DNA of 64,000 nucleotides from contig RBKR01000009.1 in assembly GCA_004835665.1 (NCBI GenBank), positions 248,001 through 312,000 on the forward strand. Reading direction: 5' to 3'. This document shows, piece by piece, positions 45,872 through 57,751 of this stretch; position 1 is the first letter of the stretch; every line of letters starts with the position of its first letter. The translations under genes were made by a program, and so were the position numbers. The notes beneath the pieces were generated by a model. That model searched no databases, had not been told where the DNA came from, and saw nothing but the letters and a program-made list of their open reading frames with translations. Source of the DNA: Phoma sp. XZ068. Its lineage: Eukaryota; Ascomycota; Dothideomycetes; Pleosporales; Didymellaceae.

Positions 45872-48817
45872 ATGAGCACTGCGCACACATGCTTTCGCAG
45901 CGCCCTGACACAGGCCTTTCGACCGCCCAGCCGTGGACCCGCTGCTCCCCACTCTGTCTGCGCATTCCTTGTTCCTGCGCTCTCACGAAGCTCCAAACGC
46001 CCCTTCTCCTCCGGGAAACGACGATTGCGACCACAGAGCACCACCCCTCATAACTCGACAGAGCGACCAAGCGATCCACTCGTATACGTATATCCTCCCA
46101 AGGGCAGCAATCTACCCATTCAAGGCCGCATACCGATACCTGCACGCGATGCACGTGGCGATATCGAGCAATGGCTTTCGGCCATTGAACCTTTCCTCCC
46201 AGTTGAGCTGCGGCGGACACATCAGGACGCGCCGGACGTCTCCGCCGCGGTGACATCACTCGATCTTTCAATTGTTATCAACAGAGCTCAGGAAGCGTCT
46301 CACGATCTACTCAGTCATCTCGGTCTGGTGGAGGGACGGTGGCAGGCAGCAGTATGGTTAGCGAAGAAGCTCGCCGAGGGTGGGAAGCGATCGGTGGAAC
46401 CTCCAGCACGGTTGGACACGTTCGATAATGTCACCTGGCCAGTCTCCAACCTTAACTCTTTACACGATTTGACGAACAATCCTCTGCGCATCGAACGAGC
46501 AGGCCCAAGACGGAAGCTCGAGCCTTCCCTGGACGAGCTGACGGCGGCTCCGGACACAATCAGCCTACGCCACCTAATCGTCAAGCGTGCTCTGGGCCAG
46601 CTGTGGAGGAGCTTGGGCACCATGATCTTGGCCGCTCCTGAGCAGAACAAGCCCGGCCAGGACACGATCATGTCGCATGTTCTGGAGATCATCGCGTATC
46701 TGCATCATATTGGATTTATGCCAGATTCTGTGTATGCGTTCCGCCCGCAAAACGACAAGTACGCGCTACAGCAGCCGCCGACGTTGCACATGCTGTCATC
46801 GAAAATCCTCACTGCCTTGTCAGATGCGTCCTGGAAAGCGCACGAAGCAGCCGTGGTGGCCGCGAAGGAGGGTGCGAAAGCGTCGTACTTCCTTGGTCAC
46901 GAAATACCCGGCTCTCGATACAGAATTGAGATCACGGAAATCGCACCTGAACTCTGGCTGGAGCTTGTCCTCTGGTCGTGTTTGCACGGTGGCTGGACTG
47001 CTGATGGTACCGCAATTTTGGAACAGCTGGCTGCGAGACAGGGCGACCATACATGGGGTCTGATAAGTTGGCGCGAGATCCTGGAAGCCGAGCAGCAACG
47101 TTTGCCGTCGACATCGAAGGCATGGAACCTTTTCCCAATGCGTGCAGATGCTGCAGCGGGTGCCGAAGATCGTGCGCGAACGCGAAGAACTATCAGCAGT
47201 GAGGTTGTGACCGCTTTCATCGATGCACTCGTCAACGACATGCGTCTGGGTGTAGGTGCGCGTGGCATAGACCCGGAGATATTGATTGACCACATCACGA
47301 CCCTGAAAAGCTTTCTCGAATCAAACAATCTAAGTCTTGGTTCAGTGGCGTGGGACTCAATCATCACGCGCCTTCTGGAGTCTGGTGGCTTTGACCCCGA
47401 GAAACGTCCTGGGCTCCTGCTTCGCATGTTCAATCTTGCAGCTGAGTTTGGCACTGAAGTTGGCTCAGTGAACGCTTCTCCAGGAGCTGATGATGAAGTA
47501 CCATACTTCTTCGAGCCTACCACTGCTCCCCTTAGCCTACTTCATCGGGCCATGAGGGCTTTCATCAGCATCGGTGATACCAGCGGTACAATGGAGTCTT
47601 TCAAGATGCTCCAACAACATGCAGACAACAACAAGCAGAAGTCGTTGCAACAGTTCTTCGAATCTCTGAAGAGTATACCATTACGACAAGCTGAGCCCTT
47701 CACTAGTCGGACAGCGCCGATCGACTTCCCGTCCTTTAACACGAATCTACCTGTCCCGTTGCTTGCTAAGTTGTTGGATCTTGCAACAGACGCCGAGATG
47801 TATGAGCTTGGACGCTGGTTTATCTATTCCGAAGATCTCGATGGTCCGCTGATCGGCCGGGGTCTATACAACCACCGTAATATTGCTGCATCACTTGTAC
47901 GCTTTGGTACCCTTGCTGGGGAGAATGACATCGTGTTGGATATAGTCAAGCGAACAGGTTATCTCGATCCCAAGACCCAGCAGCAGCGAATGCCCAACGA
48001 GCTACTTACAGCATTGTTTCGCAGTCAAGTCAGACTTCGCCGGTGGGACGCTATTCAAAACATGCAGATGCACGCTCTGAAGTTAGCCACATGGATGCCC
48101 CGACCGAGCATCCTGACCACCTTCGCTGCCGAACTCTTGCGTGCTTCTGGTGGCTCTGAGAGTGAGGCAATCGATGCCCAGAAGTCTTTCTCGTCGATGC
48201 TCTTCAATTGGGAGCACCTCATTCTCAGTACCATAAAGAACGAGTTGTACTGCACGCTGGCGATACTTTCTACCGTCGATCAGACCTGGAAGACGTACTG
48301 CTCTCAGTTCCTCAACTTTTCCTCCCGCCAAAACGTCATGCTCTCCACAGATAACCTCAATCAAATCTTGGGTGGAGTACTCGACCGGTATGACAGCGTG
48401 AAAGGGAAGGAGCTCGTTCAACGTTGGTGCTATAAGCCTGGGAGAGTATTTGAACCATTCAGAGCCCCTGGAGGAGTGCCAACTATGCCTCAATTCCGTT
48501 TTGGAAAAGGCGACGAGGCCGAAGCTTTCCCAGACAACATAGAGATCGTCCAAGACTTGGGTGCGAAGCTCGTCTTGCAAGGTCGAATTCTTCCGAATCG
48601 ACAGACGATCTGGGCCATCTTACGGAAGGTCCAAAGCGAAGTGGAGCAGTGGGGTCAAAATGGAGAAGATATGCCAGACATTACGCGTGACCAAACGCGC
48701 GATACGATTCGATGGGCGGCACGTCTTCTCTACAGTCTAGGCAACGACTACGAGGACATCATTTGTGATCTGGGCAGCCTTGCGAAGCTCGCCGAGCTTG
48801 AGGCTCCCAGAGCCTGA
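45872..48817 (+). CDS. large mitochondrial-targeted protein, helical-repeat (PPR-like) suspected
   Basis: 981 residues in a single intronless exon. The first about 50 residues are Arg/Ser/Ala-rich without acids (MSTAHTCFRSALTQAFRPPSR ... SSKRPFSS), an excellent matrix-targeting signal. The rest is almost all helical with hydrophobic pairs spaced like helical hairpins (for example SPLHRAMRAFISIGDTSGTMESF-type segments, and PNELLTALFRSQVRLRRWDAIQ). These resemble pentatricopeptide helical repeats of proteins that stabilise or translate mitochondrial mRNAs, but I cannot match a named activator by eye. Absence of introns in so long a gene is normal in this group. It may be a rapidly evolving fungal mitochondrial expression factor. 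Confidence 0.75.
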   Translation: MSTAHTCFRSALTQAFRPPSRGPAAPHSVCAFLVPALSRSSKRPFSSGKRRLRPQSTTPHNSTERPSDPLVYVYPPKGSNLPIQGRIPIPARDARGDIEQWLSAIEPFLPVELRRTHQDAPDVSAAVTSLDLSIVINRAQEASHDLLSHLGLVEGRWQAAVWLAKKLAEGGKRSVEPPARLDTFDNVTWPVSNLNSLHDLTNNPLRIERAGPRRKLEPSLDELTAAPDTISLRHLIVKRALGQLWRSLGTMILAAPEQNKPGQDTIMSHVLEIIAYLHHIGFMPDSVYAFRPQNDKYALQQPPTLHMLSSKILTALSDASWKAHEAAVVAAKEGAKASYFLGHEIPGSRYRIEITEIAPELWLELVLWSCLHGGWTADGTAILEQLAARQGDHTWGLISWREILEAEQQRLPSTSKAWNLFPMRADAAAGAEDRARTRRTISSEVVTAFIDALVNDMRLGVGARGIDPEILIDHITTLKSFLESNNLSLGSVAWDSIITRLLESGGFDPEKRPGLLLRMFNLAAEFGTEVGSVNASPGADDEVPYFFEPTTAPLSLLHRAMRAFISIGDTSGTMESFKMLQQHADNNKQKSLQQFFESLKSIPLRQAEPFTSRTAPIDFPSFNTNLPVPLLAKLLDLATDAEMYELGRWFIYSEDLDGPLIGRGLYNHRNIAASLVRFGTLAGENDIVLDIVKRTGYLDPKTQQQRMPNELLTALFRSQVRLRRWDAIQNMQMHALKLATWMPRPSILTTFAAELLRASGGSESEAIDAQKSFSSMLFNWEHLILSTIKNELYCTLAILSTVDQTWKTYCSQFLNFSSRQNVMLSTDNLNQILGGVLDRYDSVKGKELVQRWCYKPGRVFEPFRAPGGVPTMPQFRFGKGDEAEAFPDNIEIVQDLGAKLVLQGRILPNRQTIWAILRKVQSEVEQWGQNGEDMPDITRDQTRDTIRWAARLLYSLGNDYEDIICDLGSLAKLAELEAPRA

Positions 48818-50850
48818 TCGGTCATTGGACAGATCGACGGTGCAGAGCACGGTCTGTAACGGCATCCTGCACATAGCGGCACCAGCTGTTGAACATACCA
48901 ATTGCGTAACACGCACGACATGCGACACTTGAGCACCTTCCTTCTTTGAACTTTTCTTTCCTCGTGAGTGCACGTGGTGACTTTTGTGAGATGTCCACTG
49001 GAATGAGTGTTCTGGCTTGCAGTCCCTGACGGCGTTTACGCGCATAATTCTCCACTGCGTTCCCCACTTGCATCACGACACCTGTCGTCTCCCCCAGACC
49101 GCCGTGCTCTGCGCGACACTGACTCTCCAACTAACACTATTTAAGCATCATCGTGCAGCAGAAGTGCAAATCGTGGTCATTGGGATGGGAAAGTCGTACA
49201 GAATCCCGGTCGTTCGCGGCAAATGCTTGCCTTGATGCACGATGCAGCGAATGGGGACACTTACCCCAGGCGTATGTAAAAGTTGATCATCCAATCACAG
49301 GTGCTGTGTATGCGACGATCAGGAGCTGACTCGGGAGTGAAATCGAATCAGAGGTTTCTGGGCCACTTTTCTCAAGATCCACCAACGGCCTGCATCTTGC
49401 GGCCAAAAGAGGAAAGGGCTCAGCCTCATCAGAGCTCCGAGGCAAATTTGTGGAAGGAGATTGCTCTTTACGTACATACATGTTTTGAACCACGGTATGG
49501 CGTTGAAGGGTCTGCGGAATATGTCCTTATACGTGCCTTCAGCCTTTGATATCGAACGTGAAGAGTATCAACTAGCTGCAAGGTCTGGATCCTTTCGTCA
49601 CACAAGCCATGGGCGGCGGGCCGCTGCTGTACCTTTTGCAGCGGCTGCGTTTTCATCGCCAGACCGCCTTTTCCACGCGGCGCCAACAGCCCAATGCGTA
49701 TCGATTGGCTGGGTGGAGCGGCAGAACATCGACGTCAAGGGCATCTGGAGGGGTTGATCTTCAATGCCGTGCTTTTTGCAAGACGGGTAAACAGGCTGAT
49801 CAACAGTCGCAGCGATATTGAGGATGTTCAGATGCGACAAATGCAGAGACGCTGACGGAGTGCACCGCACAGGAGGTCTGCAAGGCAATCTACGCGGGCT
49901 GCTGTTCGCTGCAAGGATGCTTGTTCGCCGGCTTTCGTGTTTCTACGCTGGCCAATGGGAGCCCGGGGTCACGGGCTGATACTCTTTTGTAGCCCCGTTG
50001 CCTCATCACTGCGTATTTTCTGCAGTTCAAGGTTTGGCTCCTGTGGGGCATTCCTGCGATGGGCACACGAGCTGCGCAGCGCCTCGCACTCGCCGTGGTG
50101 CTCGGGTGCTCGACTCGAAAGAGTCATACCGACGAGATGGTTGCCTCCAGATCAATGAATGCGCTGTCTTTGCCCACGCCTGCATTATGAGTCTTGCTGC
50201 CGCACGATGCACAGGGGAGTCATCATTTGGGATCCGTCGCTGTTTCCCGACCAGAGGGTTGAACCCCCCGGTCGTTCCTCACCGCTAGCCGCTTGGCGCT
50301 AGCAGTCTCCGCCCAAAAAATGTCGTCTGCTTTTGCCCGCCCTTCTCTCCCCGCCTACACCCAAAGTCGTACAGGATAACTCCCAAAGACATCTTTTCAA
50401 CCCTACATTCATACATATCCTCGTCGAGACAATGCCGCAGGCAATCGCTGAGTGCTAAATTCCTGGAGGGCTCGTGAAAGTTTGCGGGCCCTTCAGCCAG
50501 CTCAGGATATTTCAACCTCAACGACGATACAACCCCACGACTGCGTGAAGCACACTGCTCGCAGCCGTCTCAATCCATTGACCATTCGTCCGGCCTGCAC
50601 TGAACACACCGCATTTGTCAGTTCTGCCGGCTCAACCCTCGAACTTCGACGAACCCGCCAAAGACTCTACATAGTTGAAGAGTCTTGCACCCCAGTACAC
50701 CATATCCACAGCCGATAAAAACGCTTTTTCCCCTCGACTCCCTATCCTTAGACTCGCTTCCTCTCGTCTAATTCCGAAACATCCACCCGACTCAGGAGCT
50801 TATCTCGCAAACCCCCGGACCAACGCCTACTTAAGCGATCTCCAATCACG
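48818..50850. other. long intergenic region with leader of the 50851 gene
   Basis: About 2 kb. No supported gene; open frames at 49017-50288 overlap one another and lack signals. From about 50500 on the sequence turns C/A-rich and pyrimidine-rich, suggesting the promoter and a long 5' leader of the 50851 gene. Frame 50675-51262 is a shadow of that gene in another frame. Confidence 0.45.
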
Positions 50851-53173
50851 ATGGCACGCATTGAGAACCATCGAACAATCGCGGGTGAACTTGGTGGGAA
50901 GCACCTTCACAACCACAAACTCATTCCCGACGCTACCGCTCAGCCCCGCCACAGCAACCAGCGAACCTCGAGCTCAGATACTGCACCGAAAAGTCTTCAC
51001 ACTACGGAAGGACGCGGTGATGGGCAAGCAGCCACCGAGGAGGCTTCTGACGAAGACGAAGAAGACGACAGTGCTACACTTCAGGACGACGACGAGACAG
51101 ATGATGACATTCCCGTCTCGTACCGCGGCCGTGGCAAAGGCAAGGGCAAGGGTAAAGGCCCTACTGTTCGCATCGAGCCTGCCGATGACGATGAGACCGA
51201 CAAGGACGATGACGAGACTTCCTCTAACGGAACGGGGCTCATCCCCAGCAAGCATCCGGTAAATCAGCTGCTTATGCAAAACAAGAAGCGCACCTTCAGC
51301 AACCTCTCAAGCACATCGGTTCTCTTCGGAGATGAAACAACCGACCAAGAAGTATTCCCCAGGCGTAAATTGGCAAGAAAGCTCAGCAACATGGGTCCCA
51401 AGCCACTACTAACCTACCAGGAGAGTGATACAAATGACCACGCCATTGACAGCGATGATGAAGATTACAGCGGTGTCAATCTGATTCCCGATGACGACGA
51501 CTTTGACATGGAGACGATTGAGCAGCAGGAAGAGAACTTTATTGCACAAGAGCAGGAGCAACAGGCAACTGCTCTTCTCAACCAATTTCGTGATGCTCGC
51601 CGATTCAGCCTCGAGAGCAGTGCTAGTGATGACATCTTCAGTGTCACTGCGCCTCTCAGCGAGTCGTATATGGCCGGGCTTTCTGACTTTGGTTTCGCTC
51701 AATTCTTCGAACCAGAGGCTCTGCCCGCGTCTCCTGATCTAGCTGCCAAGAGAAAGTACTCTGACAGCTCGACGAAGCGTGTCCGTTTCGACGATGAGGT
51801 TCAAGTATCAGAGGACTCCGAGTCCGAATCTTCAGAGCTCGACAGCAGCGTGTTCCCTGATCTGTTCCTTGAACAGGACAAGTTGCCTCCGATCTTGACA
51901 CAGCTGCTGGAAGCCGAGAATGACGACGACAACGGCGACGTAGGCTCTCCCATGTCTGATGCTTCATTCTGGGACTTCAACCACGATGAAACACGCATCA
52001 CTCAGGCAGACAACTCTGATGATGAATCGTCTGCCGGCTCTAGCGGCTATGAAAGTATGATATTGACCGGCATTAGATTTTTACCTCCGTCACTAACAAA
52101 CCACTGCAGCCGACGAGGGCGACACCACTGACGAAGAAGACTTTGGGTCTGACGTACCCCCACAAACACCTCTACAAAAGAAGTCTGTGCTGCAACAGCC
52201 ACCTTCAGCACCAGGCTCCAGGGCAGGTACACCCAAACCCTTTGCACGAAGCAACCGACCCACAGGTCGTCAAATCCCTCCAATGCGAGGCGTCTTCGTG
52301 CACAAGGAGTCGAATGCAGCCATCGCTATCACGAACAGAGCTACCAAGACAGTAACGTTCTACCGTCCCCGCGTTCAGGCCATCCCGTGGATCCCCATCA
52401 ACGGCACCCACAGCAGCACGAGCAGCACCGCCAACAACAGTCCTCGCGCTTCTCTTGCCCAATTTGCCAATGTCTCTGACAGCGAGGCAGAGGCTATGAA
52501 CAACGCGCTCAGCACCGACATCATGCTCACTGGCATCTTCGGCTCTGCTCCTGGCAACGACTACTTCTTCAGCAACGATAATGTTGGTCCTCCTGAGGCT
52601 TTCTACCCCTTCGTCAGCCTAGGCTCGAACGGAAGCATCGACGCGTATGACGAGGACGACTTTGAGTCTGAAGATTATGAGGACGATCTCAACATTGGCG
52701 ATTTCATGGACTTCGGTGACGATTCGGACAACAGCGATATGGAAGACGACGGCGAGGAGACCGATGCACCAACAACACCAGGTGCTTCTCAAACCAATGG
52801 TAGCAGATCTGTCGACGCAACACCAATCGAGGAGACCCCCGGTAACCGCAAGAGGACCAAATCTGATGTCATGCTTGAGCACTTCGATCGCGGAGTGGTT
52901 ACTGCATTCCGCAACAACCAGAACCGTTACCGCGATGTCGCTTCGCTGCCTTCGGACCCAACAGCTCGAAACGCGGTCTCACGCCCTGTTCGTTCAGGCA
53001 AGTCCGCTGATGCTCTCATCACTCCCCTTCGCAAGCGCTCCAAGTCGAACAGAGTCGCCAAGTCTCCAATGGCACCCATCCCACAGAGCTCGCCGCTCGC
53101 TAGTATCAGCAAGACGCAAGGCTCGATGGCTGCACCCCGCCGCCCTCCCCCAAGGATGGGTACCTTTTCTTAG
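50851..53173 (+). CDS. hypothetical large acidic nuclear-like protein
   Basis: 755 residues in two exons (intron 52055-52109, Thr codon A|CC). The protein is rich in Asp/Glu/Ser. Visible parts: a GRGKGKGKGKG run near residue 90, acidic clusters (DEDEEDD, DDDETDDDIP), a KKRTFSNLSSTSVLFGDE segment, repeated Asp-rich patches with an SDFGFAQFFEPE core, KRKYSDSSTKRVRFDDEVQ, and in exon 2 a better-ordered block (RGVFVHKESNAAIAITNRATKTVTFYRPRVQAIPWIP) that resembles a conserved domain. The end (TPLRKRSKSNRVAKSPMAPIPQSS) is basic. No catalytic motif. I recognise no family; location in the nucleus is inferred from the basic and acidic tracts. Start at 50851 follows a leader-like sequence. Confidence 0.75.
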
Positions 53174-54080
53174 GTGCTCTATCCGTAATACACCACCTAC
53201 GTTATTTAATTACAACCGGCATGGACCGTAGAGGAGCCAGAAGAACGACGAGGATCTACGGAGGGTGTATGAGCGTCTAAGCTAAGACGCTCTAACGACG
53301 TTATGATGCCCACGATTGTTTACCTTTCTGCTACTCCGGATTTGTTGTCACCTTGGGCCAATGCATTTGCATATCTACCAAAAGTTCATCGGCACAGTCT
53401 ATACCCTAGACGGTCTCGATCAAAAGTTGGAAGAGGTCATTGTGCTTTCTCTGAGCAGAGGGGGCATTTCCTTGATTTCTTTCCGTGTCTTTCCATGTAG
53501 CCTCTAATCTGAGGTGTCCGCTCTCTATTGTCAACTTTCCTTTCCGTACATCTCATCGTCATCTCTTTTCGAGATAGAGACACTATGTTCTGGATGATAC
53601 CACATGTTTTCGACGATCTGACGGGTTTTGCTTCCTCTGGCGTTCAGATCGCGGCCAGGCAGGCTGCGGGAATTAGAGGATGAGGAATCACTTCCGGGCG
53701 TCAGGATCGTTTAGGATTTCGTTTTGCGGAGTTCAGGCTGACTGGGGATTGTTGCTTTCCCTGTAGTATGATTAGCCTGATAGTGTTTTCCCGTAGTAAA
53801 TGGAACTGCGTTTCGCAAATCCGTCGCCATGCACAAGTGAGACACCATGCAAGCAATAACACGAACGCCACGCGGTCCCTGTCAGTCTCAGATTGCACAG
53901 ATCAACAGTGCACAAGCCTCCCGTTCGTGTCCCTGCAGGATGGCGCACCTGATGTGTGCTTGGCGGTGAAGCAGGTGTGTGCATTAGCGTGCTGCACCGT
54001 GCTCAAGCTTGCCAAACGCCGACGTCACTTGTTTCTCGATTTCATGTGATGCTCGACGTGCAGTCAACACTCCACGCGAC
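53174..54080. other. intergenic region
   Basis: 3' end of the 50851 gene and promoter of the seipin gene. No supported gene. Short open frames only. Confidence 0.45.
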
Positions 54081-55512
54081 ATGGAGGTCTCAACGAGGGA
54101 AGGCCTCAAAGACGAGCATGGCGAGCAACGGTCACTCGTGCAGTCTGCCACGGTATGTTCTCCATGTAGTCTATGTTTTGATATGATCATACTTGCCCAA
54201 CATGCGCGTCAGTGCTCGACTCAGCTAATCTTTGAAGGACACACTCCTCTTTCCACTGCGCGTCTTAACCTCCCCGCCCCTCCTCCGAACCTATCTGCGC
54301 ACGCTGCTCCTCCTCATAGCCTCCACGATACTATTCGCCTTTGCCGTGATTGCATACACATCCTTCTACTACTCCTACATTCCGATCCGCGGCATCTCGG
54401 TGCCCGTATATCTACAGTTCGATCATGGCACTACACCGATACCGTTCCTCGGCGAATCGAGCAGGACGTTTGGCCAAGATGCGCAGAAATGGCCACATGC
54501 AATTGCAGGCGTCCAGGGGCTGGTGAACAGGCAAAAGTACGACGTCAGCGTAGAAATGGTCGTGCCGCGAAGCAGAGGCAATCTCGGGGCGGGAAACTGG
54601 ATGGTCGAGTTGTCTCTACGCGGACCCGCTGCTTCGTCGTCGAACCCCATAAAGACAATGCTAGGCTGGGACGACGATGCTGCAACCTCTACCACGCAAG
54701 ACGGCGCAAGCACACCACCCGTCCTCGCGCACTCCCGCCGCCCGGCCATCCTCACATACCGCAGCTGGCCCACAGAACACTTATACCGCCTCCTCCGGCT
54801 CCCTCTCTACCTCACTGGCTTCGGCACCGAGAGCGAAACACTGCACATCAGCATGCTGGAAAGCGCATACTTCCCGACCTCCGTCCCATCGTCTCTCCGC
54901 ATCGAACTCCGCAGCCGGACACCGCTGGAAGTATACCGCGCGTCCGTGCACATCAGCGCAAAGCTAGAAGGCCTGCGGTGGCTGATGTACACATACCGAT
55001 TCACCAGCTTCATCGTCTTCGTCGCTTTATTCTGGGCCACGGAGACAGGCGTTTTGCTCTTGACATGGGGCGTCGTGAGCATGCTCTTCGGCTCCTCTAC
55101 CCCCATTAAACCAGCAGATGACGACGACAGTCCTGGGAAAGTCAAATCCGAGCGCGACGGTACTAGTGAGCCAGGCACGGAATACAGCGACACAGACCGC
55201 ACGTTCCCCACGCTGTCGAGCCAGCAACCGCTGCGTTATTCGTCGCCGGAGAATACGTCGAAAGTGAAGGATGAGCTAGGGGAGCGCAGACTAGAAGATA
55301 TTCCCATCAAAGAAGATGCCGAGGCGGATGATGAGGATGATGACTTTGTGCTCGAAGAGCCTGTGCCGCGGGGGTTGGAGAGCCAGGCTCTGTTCACGGA
55401 TAGCGGGCTCGGAACGGGTATGGACAGTGAGCGGGATAGGGAGAGAGAGCGTTTGAGACGGCGGGGGAGTGGGAAGGGGGGTGGTCGTGTTAATGAGGAG
55501 AGGGATGTATAG
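54081..55512 (+). CDS. seipin (lipid-droplet assembly protein)
   Basis: ER membrane protein at lipid-droplet contact sites that controls droplet formation. 448 residues in two exons (intron 54153-54237, phase 0; exon 1 MEVSTREGLKDEHGEQRSL...SAT). Two transmembrane segments: about residues 44-70 (TLLLLIASTILFAFAVIAYTSF) and about 270-300 (FTSFIVFVALFWATETGVLLLTW). Between them lies the lumenal domain, with the family's SVPVYLQFDHG start and GQDAQKWPHAIAGVQGLVNRQKYDVSVEMVVPRS, the conserved PxSxxN-type and membrane-binding helix region. The C-terminal 140 residues are acidic, Ser-rich and cytosolic, ending in an Arg-rich patch. The first exon is short and only modestly supported; the downstream frame has no usable ATG of its own. 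Confidence 0.85.
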
Positions 55513-55859
55513 AAGGGATTAGAGCGAGATGAAAATCACGATGGATGAGAAGATGAATGGATGAGAATAGTCATGGCATAGCGGTTCGCTTGGAAATAAT
55601 ACATTTACAAAGTCAGACGCCTTAATGCGATCCATCAGTACAATCGCCCTCGATCTCTTGGCCAACCAAGTGCCTTCCCCAGCGCCCTCGTGACCGCCAC
55701 GCATCACTCCACATTAGCACACTGGAAGTCCTACTGCCCTTGTGCCGTTGTTAGATGCGTTCTTGTTGAGTTTCCTCGAGCGGGCCAACTGGTATATTCT
55801 TCCACAGCCCCTATGTTTTCAATGCTCGCACGTAACGACAAGGCTGCGTCCCTGCCCTT
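55513..55859. other. 3' intergenic region between convergent seipin and PEX14 genes
   Basis: 347 bases with both gene ends; nothing else seen. Confidence 0.45.
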
Positions 55860-57107
55860 CTACGAGCTCGGGCTGGCCTCCACAGTGCCGCTCTCCGAGG
55901 TGTCCTTCTTGGCCTCCTCGTTCTTCTTCGCGGCGGCCATCTGCCACGCGGGAATGGCGGCGCGGCCTTGTGTGCCTCTCCACGACTGCGCGGGCTTCTC
56001 GGCAGCTGGTGTGGATGCCGAGGATGCTGCACCGTTTGTAGCACCTGTGCTCGCACCGCCCGGCATCGCAGAGCTGGGCTGGGCCTCAACGCTTGCTGAT
56101 CCGTTGGTCTGCTCAGTTGAGGACGCCTGGGGTGCCGGTGTGAGTACAGCAGGTGTGCTTGTGCCATTAGTAGGCGCGGGGCTCTGGCTCGGCTGGGCCT
56201 GGTTCGGAACGCCGTAGTACGGTGTCGATGCTACGCGGGGAGCAGGCGGCGCACTCATACGGTTGCCGACCAGCGTCTTCAGGCTCTTCAGCTCGGTAGA
56301 CAGCTCCTTGAGTCTGTTGTCGTTGGCTTCCTTCTGCGCGTCCAGTGCCTTGGGAATCAGATCCCTCAGACCTCGAACATCGTCTTCGATCCGCCTGTTG
56401 TCGTCGCCTTGCCTCTTTGAACTCTCCTTCAGGCTGGCAAGCACCGACTCGACTTCGCCAAGCGCATTGTCGAGACGAGACGTGCGTGCCTCTTCGCTGG
56501 CCTTGAGGGCGGCGGTGTCGGTGTTGAGCTGCTCGAGGAGGTCGAAGGCGCGCTTGAAGGATTCATCGATGGAAGCCTTGTCCTGCTCAAGCTGAGGAGC
56601 GGTGGGAGGAGAGATGACGGGGAGGATGTAGCGCTTTGCTGTGAAGTAGAGACCGTAGCCTACGCCGCCCATGACGGTGGCCATGATGAAGTAGTCACGC
56701 CAGTCACGCTTCGGGGGTCTGTCATGATGTCAGCTTCTGCTATACATGTAACATTACTTTGAGAGGCTTACTCTGGTGCCGGAGGCTGCGGCCAGTACTG
56801 TGGAGGGTAGCCGCCGCCATACCCGGGGGCAGAGGGTGGTGGACGGTAGGCATTGCTGGGTGGGGAGGAGTACTGAGGGGCTGGCGGAGCTGGCTGGCTC
56901 GGGTCGTCTGATGCAGCGCGGGCGAGTGAGACGTCAATCTCTTCTTGTGTGAGGTTCTTCGACTGCAGGAAGGCGATGCGCTTCTCGACTGGCGCGTTGG
57001 CCACTGACGGGTCCTGGAGAACTACGACATGTTAGCTGAGAGTCATGCATGTGCTGAGGAAGTGACGTACAGGACACCGCCGACGTTATGAGGTCATCGC
57101 GGACCAT
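55860..57107 (-). CDS. PEX14: peroxin 14, peroxisomal docking protein
   Basis: Membrane docking factor for the PEX5 and PEX7 import receptors on peroxisomes. 381 residues in three exons (introns 57022-57070 and 56719-56771). The conserved N-terminal domain is complete: MVRDDLITSAVSFLQDPSVANAP followed by EKRIAFLQSKNLTQEEIDVSLARA, which binds WxxxF motifs of PEX5. A Pro/Tyr-rich linker (YGGGYPPQYWPQPP) leads to a hydrophobic segment (FIMATVMGGVGYGLYFTAKRYI), then a coiled coil (about 170-260). The C-terminal third is Pro/Ala/Ser-rich and disordered. The short first exon (12 codons) is supported by the conserved SFLQDP join. It is tail-to-tail with seipin. Confidence 0.92.
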
Positions 57108-57751
57108 GTTGGCTACCTGTTGCGCTGCACCGGCGTCATGCGCAGTCGTGGAAGACAGATGAACGATTGATTGAGTCGCAAATGGATGACCGAAAGCTGG
57201 AGGCGGGAGTCTAGCCGTGCCTCGGCTCTTCCGCAGTCGGCGCTCGCGACTGCCTCACGTGTCACGGAAGCCATTTCCAACTTCGTCGCTCCGACGCGAG
57301 CATAGATAGGTAGCAACATTATATTCAACAGTGGTCGTCCTACTCGATATTATTGGAGTCGCACTAAAAATCACCGAAATGACTAGAAAGAGATGAATTC
57401 AATCCAATACAGTTGGTATGGATAGACTTACGCAGCTGCCATGGTATGGCACATGTGCGAACCGTACTAAACAATAACTACAAAAACATAATTTTGTCAA
57501 CTGCGAATCTAATGACGCTACAGTAAATGGTTAACCCAGTAAGTGTTCAGTTCCAACTGAATATTAAAGTGAACCAGCCGTGTCGACCATGGTCCAGGTT
57601 GTGGCACTGGTAAGAATTCCGCTTCACCTACGGTTCACTTGTATATTCTATTATTGTGTAGAGCATAAAAATCATCACACAATGCCTTTCAGTTCGCAAT
57701 CAGATTTTTGTTCCACCACTAAATCACTTTTCCCATTCACCCGCTCCCACA
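57108..57751. other. divergent promoter region
   Basis: Promoter space between PEX14 (minus) and the 57752 gene (plus). A CACGTG palindrome lies at 57256-57261, about 150 bases upstream of PEX14. Confidence 0.45.

Noticed and set aside
50250..50270. tRNA B-box-like GGTTGAACC
   Set aside because: No A box at a suitable distance and no cloverleaf could be folded around it.
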